From Pseudomonadota bacterium (GTDB lineage: Bacteria > Pseudomonadota > Alphaproteobacteria > Caulobacterales > Aquidulcibacteraceae): 43,557 bases of DNA. The notes below the pieces were generated by a model, which saw only the letters and a program-made list of their open reading frames with translations, did not search any database and had not been told where the DNA came from. Every line of letters starts with the position of its first letter. The first letter of the stretch is position 1. Shown here in pieces: positions 25,544 through 33,608 of this stretch. The translations under genes and the position numbers were made by a program. The stretch is from contig JACQAC010000177.1 in NCBI GenBank assembly GCA_016195245.1, positions 1 through 43,557 of the forward strand, in the 5' to 3' direction.

Positions 25544-26284
25544 ATGACGGATCTCGAGCTGACGGAAGACGCTTTGCTCGGTGGGCGTGTGCGCATCCGC
25601 CAGCCTGCCCGCGGCTATCGGGTCAATGTCGATACGCTGCTTCTCGCGGCTGCGGTCGAGGCGCGCGACGGTATGCGCTTAATGGAGGCTGGCTGCGGCG
25701 TTGGCGCTGCGCTGCTTGCGGTGGCGATACGCAATGAGAACATTTCGCTGCTCGGAGTCGAACGCGAGACGAACATCGCCGAGGTCGCGAGGGAAAATGT
25801 CGCGTTGAACGCGATGACGCATCGCATCGAAATCGTCTCAGGCGACGCGCTCGATAAAGAAGCGAACTACGGTGTTTTCGATGGAGTCTTCTTGAATCCG
25901 CCCTTCGACGCAGAGGGCAAAGGGCGCGCGCCGGCGCAAGAGCGCCTTCACGCACACGTAACCGACGTTTCCCTCGAGCGGTGGATCGTCGGTCTTGCGG
26001 ATCGCCTCACCGGCGGTGGCGCGCTGACCCTTATTCATCGCGCGGCGAAACTTCCCGAAATGCTGACTGCCCTCGATGGCCGTCTTGGGGGAGTTGAAGT
26101 TATCCCCATCCGGCCACGCGCCGCGGAAGCGGCAAAGCGCGTGATAGTCCGTGCGCGCAAGGGGTCCAGGGCGCCGCTACGGCTGCTACGCGGCCTCGAC
26201 CTGCACGACGCTTCCGGCGCCAAATACACACCCGAAGCGGACGCCATTCTAATGGGTGATGCGCTCATCACGGGGACTGATTGA
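25544..26284 (+). CDS. TrmN6-like N6-adenine tRNA methyltransferase
   Basis: The 246-residue protein contains a SAM-binding motif I, EAGCGVGAA (48-56), and the adenine-N6 methylase motif NPPF (118-121), in the spacing of the YfiC/TrmN6 family that methylates A37 of tRNA-Val. The N-terminal GYRVNVDTLLLAA segment and a C-terminal basic RVIVRARKGSRAPLRLLRG region fit tRNA-binding homologues in alphaproteobacteria. The exact tRNA target is inferred from family. It is followed by the glycine riboswitch region with no other gene between. Confidence 0.85.
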   Translation: MTDLELTEDALLGGRVRIRQPARGYRVNVDTLLLAAAVEARDGMRLMEAGCGVGAALLAVAIRNENISLLGVERETNIAEVARENVALNAMTHRIEIVSGDALDKEANYGVFDGVFLNPPFDAEGKGRAPAQERLHAHVTDVSLERWIVGLADRLTGGGALTLIHRAAKLPEMLTALDGRLGGVEVIPIRPRAAEAAKRVIVRARKGSRAPLRLLRGLDLHDASGAKYTPEADAILMGDALITGTD

Positions 26285-26350
26285 CTCTCCGCCTCGTCCA
26301 CACCAGTTTCCGCGCCAACGGGCCGGGCCGACGTTTCGAGTCGCCCCGGA

Positions 26351-26545
26351 CTGGCCAAACAAAAGAACCCCGCGGGAGAGTGACGGCAAATAAGGCCGCC
26401 CCCGAAGGAGCAACCGCCCCGGAAACTCTCAGGGAACCGGACCGCGAGGGGGATGAACACGCTGGATAGAGCCGCACCGCCAAAGCACTTTGGGGATGCG
26501 GCCGCCGAAGGAGTAAATCTCTCAGGCGCCAGGACAGCGGGGGCT
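26351..26545 (+). promoter_or_regulatory. Tandem glycine riboswitch upstream of gcvT
   Basis: Two glycine aptamers lie in series in the 306-base gap before gcvT. Aptamer 1 spans about 26368-26450, closed by CGCGG (26371-26375) with CCGCG (26442-26446), and contains GGGAGAG, CCCGAAGGAGCAA and CTCTCAGGGAACCGGA. Aptamer 2 spans about 26460-26540, closed by CGCTG (26460-26464) with CAGCG (26535-26539), and contains CGCCGAAGGAGTAA and CTCTCAGGCGCCAGGACAG. These are the known glycine-riboswitch cores. The element normally turns on glycine cleavage when glycine is abundant. A GC-rich segment at 26541-26575 may form the expression platform. Confidence 0.95.
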
Positions 26546-26590
26546 GCGCATAGACACTCGTGCGCGCCGCGCAAACCTGGGACTTGATCA

Positions 26591-27760
26591 ATGGCCGACG
26601 CCGAACCTCAAAAGCTGCCGCTCGACGCGGTTTGGCGCGCGCGCACCTCGAAGTTCGCCGACTTCGCCGGCTACGACATGCCGATCCAGTTCGAAGGCTT
26701 GATTGCCGAGCACAATTGGACGCGCGAACACGCTGGGCTCTTCGACGTTAGCCACATGGGCCCATGCTTCTTTGCGCTGCCGAAGGGGCATGGCCTCGAA
26801 GGCGACGTCGCCCACAAAAAGGTCGCCTCTCTGATTGAGCGCCTGGTGCCCGCCGACATCCAGGGCCTGAAGCCGGGCCAAGTCCGCTACACCATGTTGC
26901 TCAACGCCGACGGCGGCATTCTCGATGACCTGATGATCGCGCGTCCGGCTGAACCCGCCGCGGCCGGCGATCTCTACATCGTCGTCAATGCCGGCTGTAA
27001 AATCGAAGACTGGAAGCTGATCGAAGCAACGACAAAGGGCGAAGCCAATCTGGTCCGCGCCGATGATCGCTGCCTGTTGGCGTTGCAAGGGCCAACTGCC
27101 GCGCAAGCCGCGAGCGCCGTGATCGCGCCCGAGCTCAACGACATGAACTTCATGACCGTGCGCCGCATCGAAACGCAGCGCTTCGGCCGCCTCACTATCA
27201 CGCGATCCGGCTACACCGGCGAAGACGGCTACGAGATCCTAGTGCGCGCCGAGCACGCGAAGGATCTAGCGGAAGCTTTGCTGGCGCATGCCGAAGTGAA
27301 GCCCGTTGGTCTCGGCGCGCGTGACTCACTGCGGCTTGAGGCTGGGCTTTGCCTTTACGGCCACGACCTCGATCCTTCCACGTCGCCCATCGAAGCTGAT
27401 CTGGCCTGGACCATTCAAAAGCGCCGCCGCGAAGCCGGCGATTTTCCGGGCGCTAAGCGCATTCTGCGCGAATATGAACTGGGCGTGTCACGCAAACGCG
27501 TCGGCATCCGCCCCAACGACCGCGCGCCGGCGCGGGAGGGGGTCGAGATTCAAAAAGACGGCAAGAATATTGGCGTCGTCACCTCCGGCGGTTTTTCGCC
27601 GATCCTGAATGGGCCGATCTCAATGGGCTATGTCGACGCCGCGCATTCTGAACCGGGTCACGTCGTCGAGTTGATGGTCCGCGGCCAGGCGCGTTCCGCG
27701 ACCATCGTGCCGCTGCCTTTCGTGCCACACCGTTATGTCCGCCCAAAGAAAGCCAATTGA
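26591..27760 (+). CDS. gcvT: Glycine cleavage system T protein (aminomethyltransferase)
   Basis: GcvT transfers the methylene group from the aminomethyl-lipoyl H protein to tetrahydrofolate and releases ammonia. The 389-residue product shows the N-terminal FAGYDMPIQFEGLIAEH, the DVSHMG folate-pocket motif, the SGYTGEDGYEIL segment near 210-221, GLGARDSLRLEAGLCLYGHD near 238-257, and a C-terminal beta-barrel. It is the first gene after the riboswitch, followed nine bases later by gcvH. The start is the only in-frame ATG matching the family N-terminus. Confidence 0.97.
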   Translation: MADAEPQKLPLDAVWRARTSKFADFAGYDMPIQFEGLIAEHNWTREHAGLFDVSHMGPCFFALPKGHGLEGDVAHKKVASLIERLVPADIQGLKPGQVRYTMLLNADGGILDDLMIARPAEPAAAGDLYIVVNAGCKIEDWKLIEATTKGEANLVRADDRCLLALQGPTAAQAASAVIAPELNDMNFMTVRRIETQRFGRLTITRSGYTGEDGYEILVRAEHAKDLAEALLAHAEVKPVGLGARDSLRLEAGLCLYGHDLDPSTSPIEADLAWTIQKRRREAGDFPGAKRILREYELGVSRKRVGIRPNDRAPAREGVEIQKDGKNIGVVTSGGFSPILNGPISMGYVDAAHSEPGHVVELMVRGQARSATIVPLPFVPHRYVRPKKAN

Positions 27761-27769
27761 GGAAAAGCC

Positions 27770-28141
27770 ATGAGCAAGCGCTACACCAAGGATCACGAGT
27801 GGGTTGAGCTCAACGGCGATGTCGCCATCATCGGCATTTCCGCTTACGCGACCGAGCAGCTCGGTGACGTTGTCTATGTTGAGCTGCCCGCGAAGGACAA
27901 AGAGTTCGCAGCGCACGCGGACATGGCCGTCGTCGAAAGCGCCAAGGCGGCGTCCGACGTGTACGCGCCGATCTCGGGCAAAGTTGTCGAAGTCAACGAC
28001 ACGCTTTCCGGCCAACCCGATCTCGTCAACGGCTCGCCCGAAGGCGACGGCTGGTTCGTGAAGATCAAAGTCGTGAACAAAGCCGAAGTCGACGCGCTCA
28101 TGGATGAAGCCGCCTATGCCGATTACGTGAAGGGGCTTTGA
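27770..28141 (+). CDS. gcvH: Glycine cleavage system H protein (lipoyl carrier)
   Basis: GcvH carries the aminomethyl intermediate on a lipoylated lysine between the P, T and L proteins. The 123-residue length is typical. The lipoylation site is Lys59 in VVESAKAASDVYAP, with KDHEWVEL near the start and GDGWFVKIKV near the end. GAGGAAAAG-type bases precede the ATG. The lipoamide dehydrogenase (L protein) is not encoded here and must be elsewhere. A palindromic repeat follows its stop. Confidence 0.97.
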   Translation: MSKRYTKDHEWVELNGDVAIIGISAYATEQLGDVVYVELPAKDKEFAAHADMAVVESAKAASDVYAPISGKVVEVNDTLSGQPDLVNGSPEGDGWFVKIKVVNKAEVDALMDEAAYADYVKGL

Positions 28142-28158
28142 TGGCGGCGCGGCATCAG

Positions 28159-28302
28159 CTCCCCCTCCCCTTGAGGGGAGGGGGCAGGGGGCGGGGTGAA
28201 CCTCCGCACTCTCAGATTCATACTGCAACATGGCGCGCCGCAAACCGGCAGGCGTCGCGCTTCACCACCCCCCCAACCCCCTCTCCTCGAGGAGAGGGGG
28301 CG
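28159..28302. repeat. Inverted pair of palindromic extragenic repeats
   Basis: Copy A has a perfect stem CCCCCTCCCC-TTGA-GGGGAGGGGG (28161-28184) followed by CAGGGGGCGGGGTGAA. Copy B, in the opposite orientation, has a 24-base perfect palindrome (28277-28300) preceded by GCTTCACCACC and a C-run, the reverse complement of the same pattern. The two copies flank about 60 unrelated bases. This is the organisation of a REP/BIME-like element of the G-rich type found in many alphaproteobacterial genomes; it lies inside the gcv operon and may form strong RNA hairpins. Confidence 0.8.
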
Positions 28303-28316
28303 ATGGAGCGCTTCCT

Positions 28317-29657
28317 TTGAGATATCTTCCGCTTACCGACGTTGACCGCAAAGACATGCTCAGCGTCATCGGCGCCAAGTCCGTCGATGCACTTTACGCC
28401 GATGTGCCGAAAGTCGCGCTGCTGAAAGATCTTGTCGATCTGCCCAAGGCGCAGGGCGAGATCGAGGTGCATCGCCACATGCAGGCGCTCGCGGAAAAGA
28501 ATACGCCCGCCGGCCGCACCGCGTTCTTCCTCGGCGCCGGCGCCTATCGCCATCATGTGCCGTCGACCGTCGATCACATCATTCAGCGCAGCGAATTCCT
28601 GACCGCCTACACGCCGTATCAGCCGGAGATCGCGCAGGGCACGTTGCAGGCGCTCTACGAATTCCAAAGCCAAGTAGCACTTCTGCTCGACATGGAAGTC
28701 GCCAACGCCTCCATGTACGACGGCTCGACCGCGACCAGCGAAGCGGCGCTGATGGCCGCGCGCGTCACCAAGCGGCGTAAGATCATCTTCTCCGGCGGAG
28801 TGCATCCGCACTATGTCGACACTGCGCGCACCGCTTGCGAAGCGCAAGGCCTCGAAGTTGTGGCGCTGCCTGCCGCGATCGATGACGAGGCGGCGGTGAC
28901 GAAGCACCTCGGCGCCGATGTCGCGGCTGTCATCGTGCAATCGCCGAACGCGTTCGGCACGATCACTGATCTCAAAGCTATCGGCGACGCCGCGCATGCC
29001 GCCGGCGCGCTGATGGTCGCCACCTTCACCGAAGCGGTGGCGTTCGGCGCCATCGAGCCGGGCGGCTCCTACGGCGCCGACATCGTCTGCGGCGAAGGCC
29101 AGTCGATCGGCAATGCGCTGAACTATGGCGGCCCATACGTCGGGCTCTTCGCGGTGAAGGAAAAATATGTTCGCCAGATGCCTGGCCGCGTCGCGGGCGA
29201 AACCGTGGATGTCGATGGCCAGCGCGGTTTCGTGCTGACGCTCTCCACGCGCGAGCAGCACATCCGCCGCGAAAAGGCGACCTCGAATATCTGCACCAAT
29301 TCCGGCCTCTGCCAGCTGGCCTGGACCATCCACATGACGCTGTTGGGCGGGAAGGGCCTTCGCCAACTCGCGCAGCTCAATCATGAGAAGGCTGTCGCGC
29401 TCGCCGATGCGCTCGGCAAAATCCCTGGCGTCGAAGTGCTGACCAAGCGCTTCTTCAACGAGATCGCCATTCGCGTGAAGGGCGACGCCAACACCATCGT
29501 CGACAAGCTCGCCAGCCAAGGAATCATCGCTGGCGTCGCCATGAGCCGCCTCAATCCGAAGGCCGCAATGGACGACGTGATCATCACCGCCGCCACGGAA
29601 ATGAACACCGACGAAGACATCGGCGCCTATGCCAAAGCGCTAAAGGGGGCGTGGTGA
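28317..29657 (+). CDS. gcvPA: Glycine dehydrogenase (decarboxylating) subunit 1
   Basis: GcvPA and GcvPB together form the P protein, which decarboxylates glycine using PLP and loads H protein. The 446-residue product starts [15 protein letters not shown], the family N-terminus, from a TTG codon with GGAG eight bases upstream. The same frame is open back to an ATG at 28230, but that 29-residue extension is encoded by the palindromic repeat and is probably not natural protein. Conserved [16 protein letters not shown] and [20 protein letters not shown] are present. The TGA overlaps the ATG of the next small gene. Confidence 0.94.
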   Translation: MRYLPLTDVDRKDMLSVIGAKSVDALYADVPKVALLKDLVDLPKAQGEIEVHRHMQALAEKNTPAGRTAFFLGAGAYRHHVPSTVDHIIQRSEFLTAYTPYQPEIAQGTLQALYEFQSQVALLLDMEVANASMYDGSTATSEAALMAARVTKRRKIIFSGGVHPHYVDTARTACEAQGLEVVALPAAIDDEAAVTKHLGADVAAVIVQSPNAFGTITDLKAIGDAAHAAGALMVATFTEAVAFGAIEPGGSYGADIVCGEGQSIGNALNYGGPYVGLFAVKEKYVRQMPGRVAGETVDVDGQRGFVLTLSTREQHIRREKATSNICTNSGLCQLAWTIHMTLLGGKGLRQLAQLNHEKAVALADALGKIPGVEVLTKRFFNEIAIRVKGDANTIVDKLASQGIIAGVAMSRLNPKAAMDDVIITAATEMNTDEDIGAYAKALKGAW

Positions 29658-29986
29658 TGGACGCGGTCGTCGCCGAGCGGACGTTAGAGTTCTACGGAGA
29701 CGACGGCGTCGGCGTCGGCGCTATCCGTGTTTACGCTCCTGTGAAGGATGAGCGGGTTGTGGCTTGGCTTTGCCAATTTGAGTTCGTGTGGCCGGGTTTC
29801 CAACTGCGGCGAAGTTTGTTCGCTCCCGACAGCTGGGCGGTTCTATTCGCGGTGAACGCTAGAGTGCCGCGCGCGATCGCAGAGACCGAAGACTTTAAAG
29901 CCGGTCGCATTGGAATGTTCGGGAAGAAGCTAACTACCGCGAGACAAGTAGAAAAGATGTTGGGCCTCAGGAAGCGATGGCTATGA
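29657..29986 (+). CDS. Hypothetical 109-residue protein inside the gcv operon
   Basis: The ATG at 29657 overlaps the gcvPA stop (ATGA), and the stop lies ten bases inside gcvPB, so the gene is tightly built into the operon. The product has a beta-strand-like first half (ERTLEFYGDDGVGVGAIRVY, then VAWLCQFEFVW) and a more helical basic end (KLTTARQVEKMLGLRKRW). The pattern resembles small DUF6968-like proteins, but this is a tentative memory, not a proven match. No signal peptide or membrane segment is seen. Glycine cleavage operons do not normally have a gene here. Confidence 0.7.
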   Translation: MDAVVAERTLEFYGDDGVGVGAIRVYAPVKDERVVAWLCQFEFVWPGFQLRRSLFAPDSWAVLFAVNARVPRAIAETEDFKAGRIGMFGKKLTTARQVEKMLGLRKRWL

Positions 29987-31500
29987 AAACCGAAACCACT
30001 TCCGGCAATCGCGGCCTGCTGCAAGCGGAGGGCCTCATCTTCGAAACCGGTCACGCCACCGGCACCGGCGTCGATCTGCCTGAACCCAAAGGTGGCGCAG
30101 ATGAACTCGGTGGCCTCGGCCGCAAAGCGGCGCTCGATCTCCCCGGACTCTCCGAACCCGAAACCATGCGCCACTACGTGCGCTTGAGCCAAAAGAACTA
30201 CGCTATCGATCTCGGCCTCTTCCCGCTCGGCTCGTGCACGATGAAGCACAATCCGCGCTTGAACGAGCGCGTCGCGCGCTTTGAAGGGTTCGCCGAGCTG
30301 CATCCGCTGCAGCCGCTCTCGACCACGCAGGGCGCGATGGAAGTGATGGATCAGCTCGCGCATTGGCTCTGCACCATGACCGGCATGCCGGCGGTGGCGC
30401 TCTCGCCGAAAGCCGGCGCGCACGGCGAGATGTGCGGCATGCTGGCAATCAAGGCGGCGCTCGCCGCGCGCGGCGAAGGTGAGACGCGCAAGCGCGTGCT
30501 GGTGCCGACCTCCGCACATGGCACCAATCCCGCCACTGCGCACGAGGCGGGTTTCATCGTCGACGAAATTCCCGCGCGCGACGACGGCCGCGTTCACCTC
30601 GACGATGTGAAGGTCAAGCTCGGCCCCGATGTCGCTGCCATCATGATCACCAACCCGAACACCTGCGGTCTGTTCGAGCGTGAGGTGAAAGCGATCGCCG
30701 ACGCCATCCACGAAGCGGGCGCGTACTTTTATTGCGACGGCGCCAATTACAACGCCATCGTCGGGCGCGTGCGCCCCGGCGATCTCGGCGTCGACGCCAT
30801 GCACATCAACCTGCACAAAACCTTCTCAACGCCGCACGGCGGCGGCGGTCCGGGTGCTGGCCCCACTGTGCTCTCCGCCGCGCTGGCGCCGTTCGTGCCG
30901 GTGCCGCACATCATCAAACGCGACAAGGGCTACAGCCTCCGCGAACACACTGAAGGCACCCAAGCCTTCGGCCGCATGTGCGCCTTCCACGGCCAGATGG
31001 GCATGTTCACACGCGCGCTCACCTACATGCTGAGCCACGGCAGCGACGGCCTCCGTCAAGTGGCCGAAGACGCGGTGCTGAACGCAAATTACATGCTCAC
31101 GCGCCTAAAGCCGCACTACAACGCGCCCTTTGGCAACGGGCCATGTATGCACGAAGCTTTGCTGGATCATACGCGCACCAAGGAACAGGGCATCGAGACG
31201 AAGGATTTCGCCAAGGCCCTCCTGGACGAAGGCTATCACCCGTTCACGACATACTTTCCGCTGGTGGTCGATGGCGCCATGCTGATTGAGCCGACCGAAA
31301 CCGAGCCGAAGCGCGAACTCGACCGCTTCTGCGACGTGATGATCGCGCTCTCCAAGCGCGCGGCGGCTGGCGACAAGGATTTCTTCAAGAACGCGCCCGT
31401 GCTCGCACCCACGCGTCGCCTCGACGAAACCCGCGCCGCCCGCTCGCCAAAGCTCCGCTGGAAGCGCGGCGACAACAGCGCCGCCATCGCGGCGGAGTGA
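29977..31500 (+). CDS. gcvPB: Glycine dehydrogenase (decarboxylating) subunit 2
   Basis: This is the PLP-carrying half of the split P protein. The 507-residue product has LGSCTMKHNPR near 84-94, SPKAGAHGEMCG near 133-144, AHGTNPATAHEAGF and the PLP-binding Lys281 in HINLHKTFSTPHGGGGPG. All are standard. AGGAAG sits just before the first ATG; a second in-frame ATG two codons later is also possible. It follows the 109-residue gene with a ten-base overlap and is overlapped at its end by the next gene (GTGA). Confidence 0.96.
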   Translation: MAMKTETTSGNRGLLQAEGLIFETGHATGTGVDLPEPKGGADELGGLGRKAALDLPGLSEPETMRHYVRLSQKNYAIDLGLFPLGSCTMKHNPRLNERVARFEGFAELHPLQPLSTTQGAMEVMDQLAHWLCTMTGMPAVALSPKAGAHGEMCGMLAIKAALAARGEGETRKRVLVPTSAHGTNPATAHEAGFIVDEIPARDDGRVHLDDVKVKLGPDVAAIMITNPNTCGLFEREVKAIADAIHEAGAYFYCDGANYNAIVGRVRPGDLGVDAMHINLHKTFSTPHGGGGPGAGPTVLSAALAPFVPVPHIIKRDKGYSLREHTEGTQAFGRMCAFHGQMGMFTRALTYMLSHGSDGLRQVAEDAVLNANYMLTRLKPHYNAPFGNGPCMHEALLDHTRTKEQGIETKDFAKALLDEGYHPFTTYFPLVVDGAMLIEPTETEPKRELDRFCDVMIALSKRAAAGDKDFFKNAPVLAPTRRLDETRAARSPKLRWKRGDNSAAIAAE

Positions 31501-32099
31501 AGATCGCTGACTTCACCGCGCGGCTTAGCGCTACGCCGCTTGCGGCGTACGCGGGGGCCGCGCCTTGGGCGGTGACGTCGAAGCTGGAAGAGATCATCGC
31601 CGAAGCGATCGCGCGGTTGCCGTCTGCCTATCGCGCCAGCGGCGATCAAGCCGTCCATGAGCGCGCGACTATTGAAGAGGGCGCAACGCTCAAGGGCCCA
31701 CTCATCATTGGTCCCAACGCTTACGTTGCCAAAACCGCCTACCTCCGCGGCGGCGTCTTCGTGGACGAAAATTGCATCGTCGGTCCTGGTGCCGAACTCA
31801 AGACCACGATCATGCTGCGCGGTTCAAAGCTCGCGCATCTGAATTTCGTCGGCGACAGCGTTCTGGGCGAGGGCGTCAACATCGAAGCGGGCGCCATCAT
31901 CGCCAATTATCGCAACGAACGTGCGGACAAGCGCGTTCACTTTACCTACGACGGCGCCGCTATTGACACGGGCGTCGAAAAATTTGGTGCCATCGTTGGT
32001 GATTGGGCCCGCATCGGCGCCAATGCCGTCATCGCGCCGGGCGCTGCGCTCGCGTCAGGCACGATCGTGCCCCGCTTGGCATTGGTTGACCTTGGATGA
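31497..32099 (+). CDS. Left-handed beta-helix (hexapeptide-repeat) protein, LpxA/GlmU-C-terminal-like
   Basis: From a GTG overlapping the gcvPB stop, the 200-residue product has a helical N-terminal 45 residues and then a run of hexapeptide repeats (IEEGATLKGPLIIGPNAYV, FVDENCIVGPGAEL, LGEGVNIEAGAIIANYRNE, IGANAVIAPGAALASGTIV). These form a triangular beta-helix. Such domains are usually trimeric acyltransferases or the acetyltransferase part of sugar nucleotidyltransferases; the NYRNER segment and His-poor coil leave activity open. It overlaps the ureohydrolase gene by four bases (ATGA), so it is coupled on both sides. Confidence 0.8.
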   Translation: MKIADFTARLSATPLAAYAGAAPWAVTSKLEEIIAEAIARLPSAYRASGDQAVHERATIEEGATLKGPLIIGPNAYVAKTAYLRGGVFVDENCIVGPGAELKTTIMLRGSKLAHLNFVGDSVLGEGVNIEAGAIIANYRNERADKRVHFTYDGAAIDTGVEKFGAIVGDWARIGANAVIAPGAALASGTIVPRLALVDLG

Positions 32100-32890
32100 T
32101 CCGCCGCATTGATCTCATCGGCATGCCGACGGACGTACATTCCTCCTTCCTGCGTGGGCCCGCGAAAGCGCCGCCGCTCATCCGTGCCGCGCTCTTCAGC
32201 CCGCACGGCAACGCCGCCAGTGAGCGCGGCCTCGAACTCGGCGCGGAGATCAATCTCCACGATTGCGGCGATCTCCCACTCACGGAAACATCGGAGGATG
32301 ACGCACGCATCCGCGACGCGGTCGATGCTTCGCTGCTCGTCGGCGCCATCCCCATCTGCCTCGGTGGCGATCACTCCATCACTTACCCAATCATCCAAGC
32401 CGTCGCCGGCCATCACGGGCCCGTCGATATTCTGCATTTCGACGCGCACCCCGATCTCTACGACGAACTCGACGGCGATCGCCGCAGCCACGCCTCGCCA
32501 TTCGCGCGGATCATGGAAGACGGGTTGTGCTCGCGCATCGTGCAGATCGGCATCCGCACTCTCAACAAGCATCAGCGCGAGCAGGCCGAACGCTTCGGCG
32601 TCGAGCAACTCGAGATGCGAGACGTCGGTCGCGTCAGCTTCGGCTTCGAGCGACCGCTCTACATCAGCATCGACCTCGACGGCTTCGATCCTGCCTTCGC
32701 GCCGGGCGTTTCGCATCACGAACCCGGCGGGCTTAGCGTCCGCGACGTGATGGACCAGTTGCTCGATCTGAATGTTCCGCTGTTGGGCGCAGACGTCGTC
32801 GAACTCAACCCGGACCGCGACATCAACGGCGTCACCGCCGTCTTAGCCGCCAAGCTCGTCAAAGAGCTTGCCGCGCTCGCCAGCGCATGA
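32096..32890 (+). CDS. Arginase/agmatinase-family ureohydrolase
   Basis: Members hydrolyse guanidino groups to urea (or formamide) with a di-manganese centre. The 264-residue product keeps every metal ligand motif: GGDHS (His93), DAHPD (Asp116, His118, Asp120) and SIDLDGFDPAFAPG (Asp193, Asp195). The loop after it reads GVSHHEPGG, which does not by itself decide between agmatinase, arginase and formimidoylglutamase. It is the last coupled gene of the gcv transcription unit; a degenerate palindrome at 32898-32920 follows it. Confidence 0.85.
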   Translation: MIRRIDLIGMPTDVHSSFLRGPAKAPPLIRAALFSPHGNAASERGLELGAEINLHDCGDLPLTETSEDDARIRDAVDASLLVGAIPICLGGDHSITYPIIQAVAGHHGPVDILHFDAHPDLYDELDGDRRSHASPFARIMEDGLCSRIVQIGIRTLNKHQREQAERFGVEQLEMRDVGRVSFGFERPLYISIDLDGFDPAFAPGVSHHEPGGLSVRDVMDQLLDLNVPLLGADVVELNPDRDINGVTAVLAAKLVKELAALASA

Positions 32891-32897
32891 TGGCGCG

Positions 32898-32920
32898 CTG
32901 CCTGGGCTTGACCCACGCAG
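32898..32920. repeat. Degenerate palindrome between the ureohydrolase and TerC genes
   Basis: CTGCCTGGG (32898-32906) pairs with CCCACGCAG (32912-32920) with one mismatch around CTTGA. The pattern resembles GGGCTTGACCC-type extragenic repeats seen in related genomes (from memory). It may also end the gcv unit, although no T-tract follows. Confidence 0.35.
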
Positions 32921-32963
32921 TCCACTTCGGGACAAGGGCGGTCCGGGAGGGGAAGGCTAGCGC

Positions 32964-33608
32964 TTGGACGCCATAGCAACTGACGTTGGCGCGCTTGTGG
33001 CCGTCATCCTGATCGATCTAGCGCTGTCGGCCGACAATGCGGTGGCGGTCGGCGTGGCGGCTGGCGTGCTGCCGCCGGAGAAACGTGGGCGCGCCATCTT
33101 CTGGGGCGTGATCGTCGCGCTGCTGCTGCGCATCGCCCTTGGGCTGATCACCATTGATCTGTTGCGCATCCGCGGCGTGATGATCGCGGGAGGCGTGGTG
33201 TTGCTGTGGATTTCGTTCCACATGCTGCAGGATTTACGCGCGCATCATGCCGCGATCGACGCGGAGGCGCAGCCGGGTGCGCCGCCGCGCAGGGCTAGCT
33301 TCGTGCGTGCGCTGTTCGCCATCGTTATCGCCAACATTGCATTGTCGCTCGACAATGTGCTCGCGGTCGCCGGCGTTGCACGAAACTCGCCAGCGATCAT
33401 GGTGTTTGGATTGATCCTGTCCGTTCTCCTGATGGGCGTCGCCGCGCATGGGATCGCCACAATCGTGCATAAGAACCGCTGGATTGGCTATCTGGGCGTG
33501 CTCGTTATTGTATTTTCAGCGGTGGTGATGATCTGGGACGATGTTAGCGCGATTGCGCCTGGCGTTCCGCAGCCGCCGCCATGGCTTGGGGGACGAACTG
33601 ACAGATGA
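32964..33608 (+). CDS. TerC-family integral membrane protein, copy 1
   Basis: The 214-residue product has about seven hydrophobic segments, with the duplicated acidic motifs of the family: LIDLALSADNAVAVG near the start and IALSLDNVLAVAGVA in the middle. TerC/YceF/YkoY-type proteins are linked to metal export (notably manganese) and tellurite resistance. It starts with TTG after a GGGGAAGG run, and overlaps the next paralogue by four bases (ATGA). The substrate is inferred from family only. Confidence 0.88.
   Translation: MDAIATDVGALVAVILIDLALSADNAVAVGVAAGVLPPEKRGRAIFWGVIVALLLRIALGLITIDLLRIRGVMIAGGVVLLWISFHMLQDLRAHHAAIDAEAQPGAPPRRASFVRALFAIVIANIALSLDNVLAVAGVARNSPAIMVFGLILSVLLMGVAAHGIATIVHKNRWIGYLGVLVIVFSAVVMIWDDVSAIAPGVPQPPPWLGGRTDR

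Noticed and set aside
28218-29519. 433-codon open frame on the minus strand
   Set aside because: It is fully antisense to gcvPA, whose motifs are unmistakable; long antisense frames are expected at this GC content.
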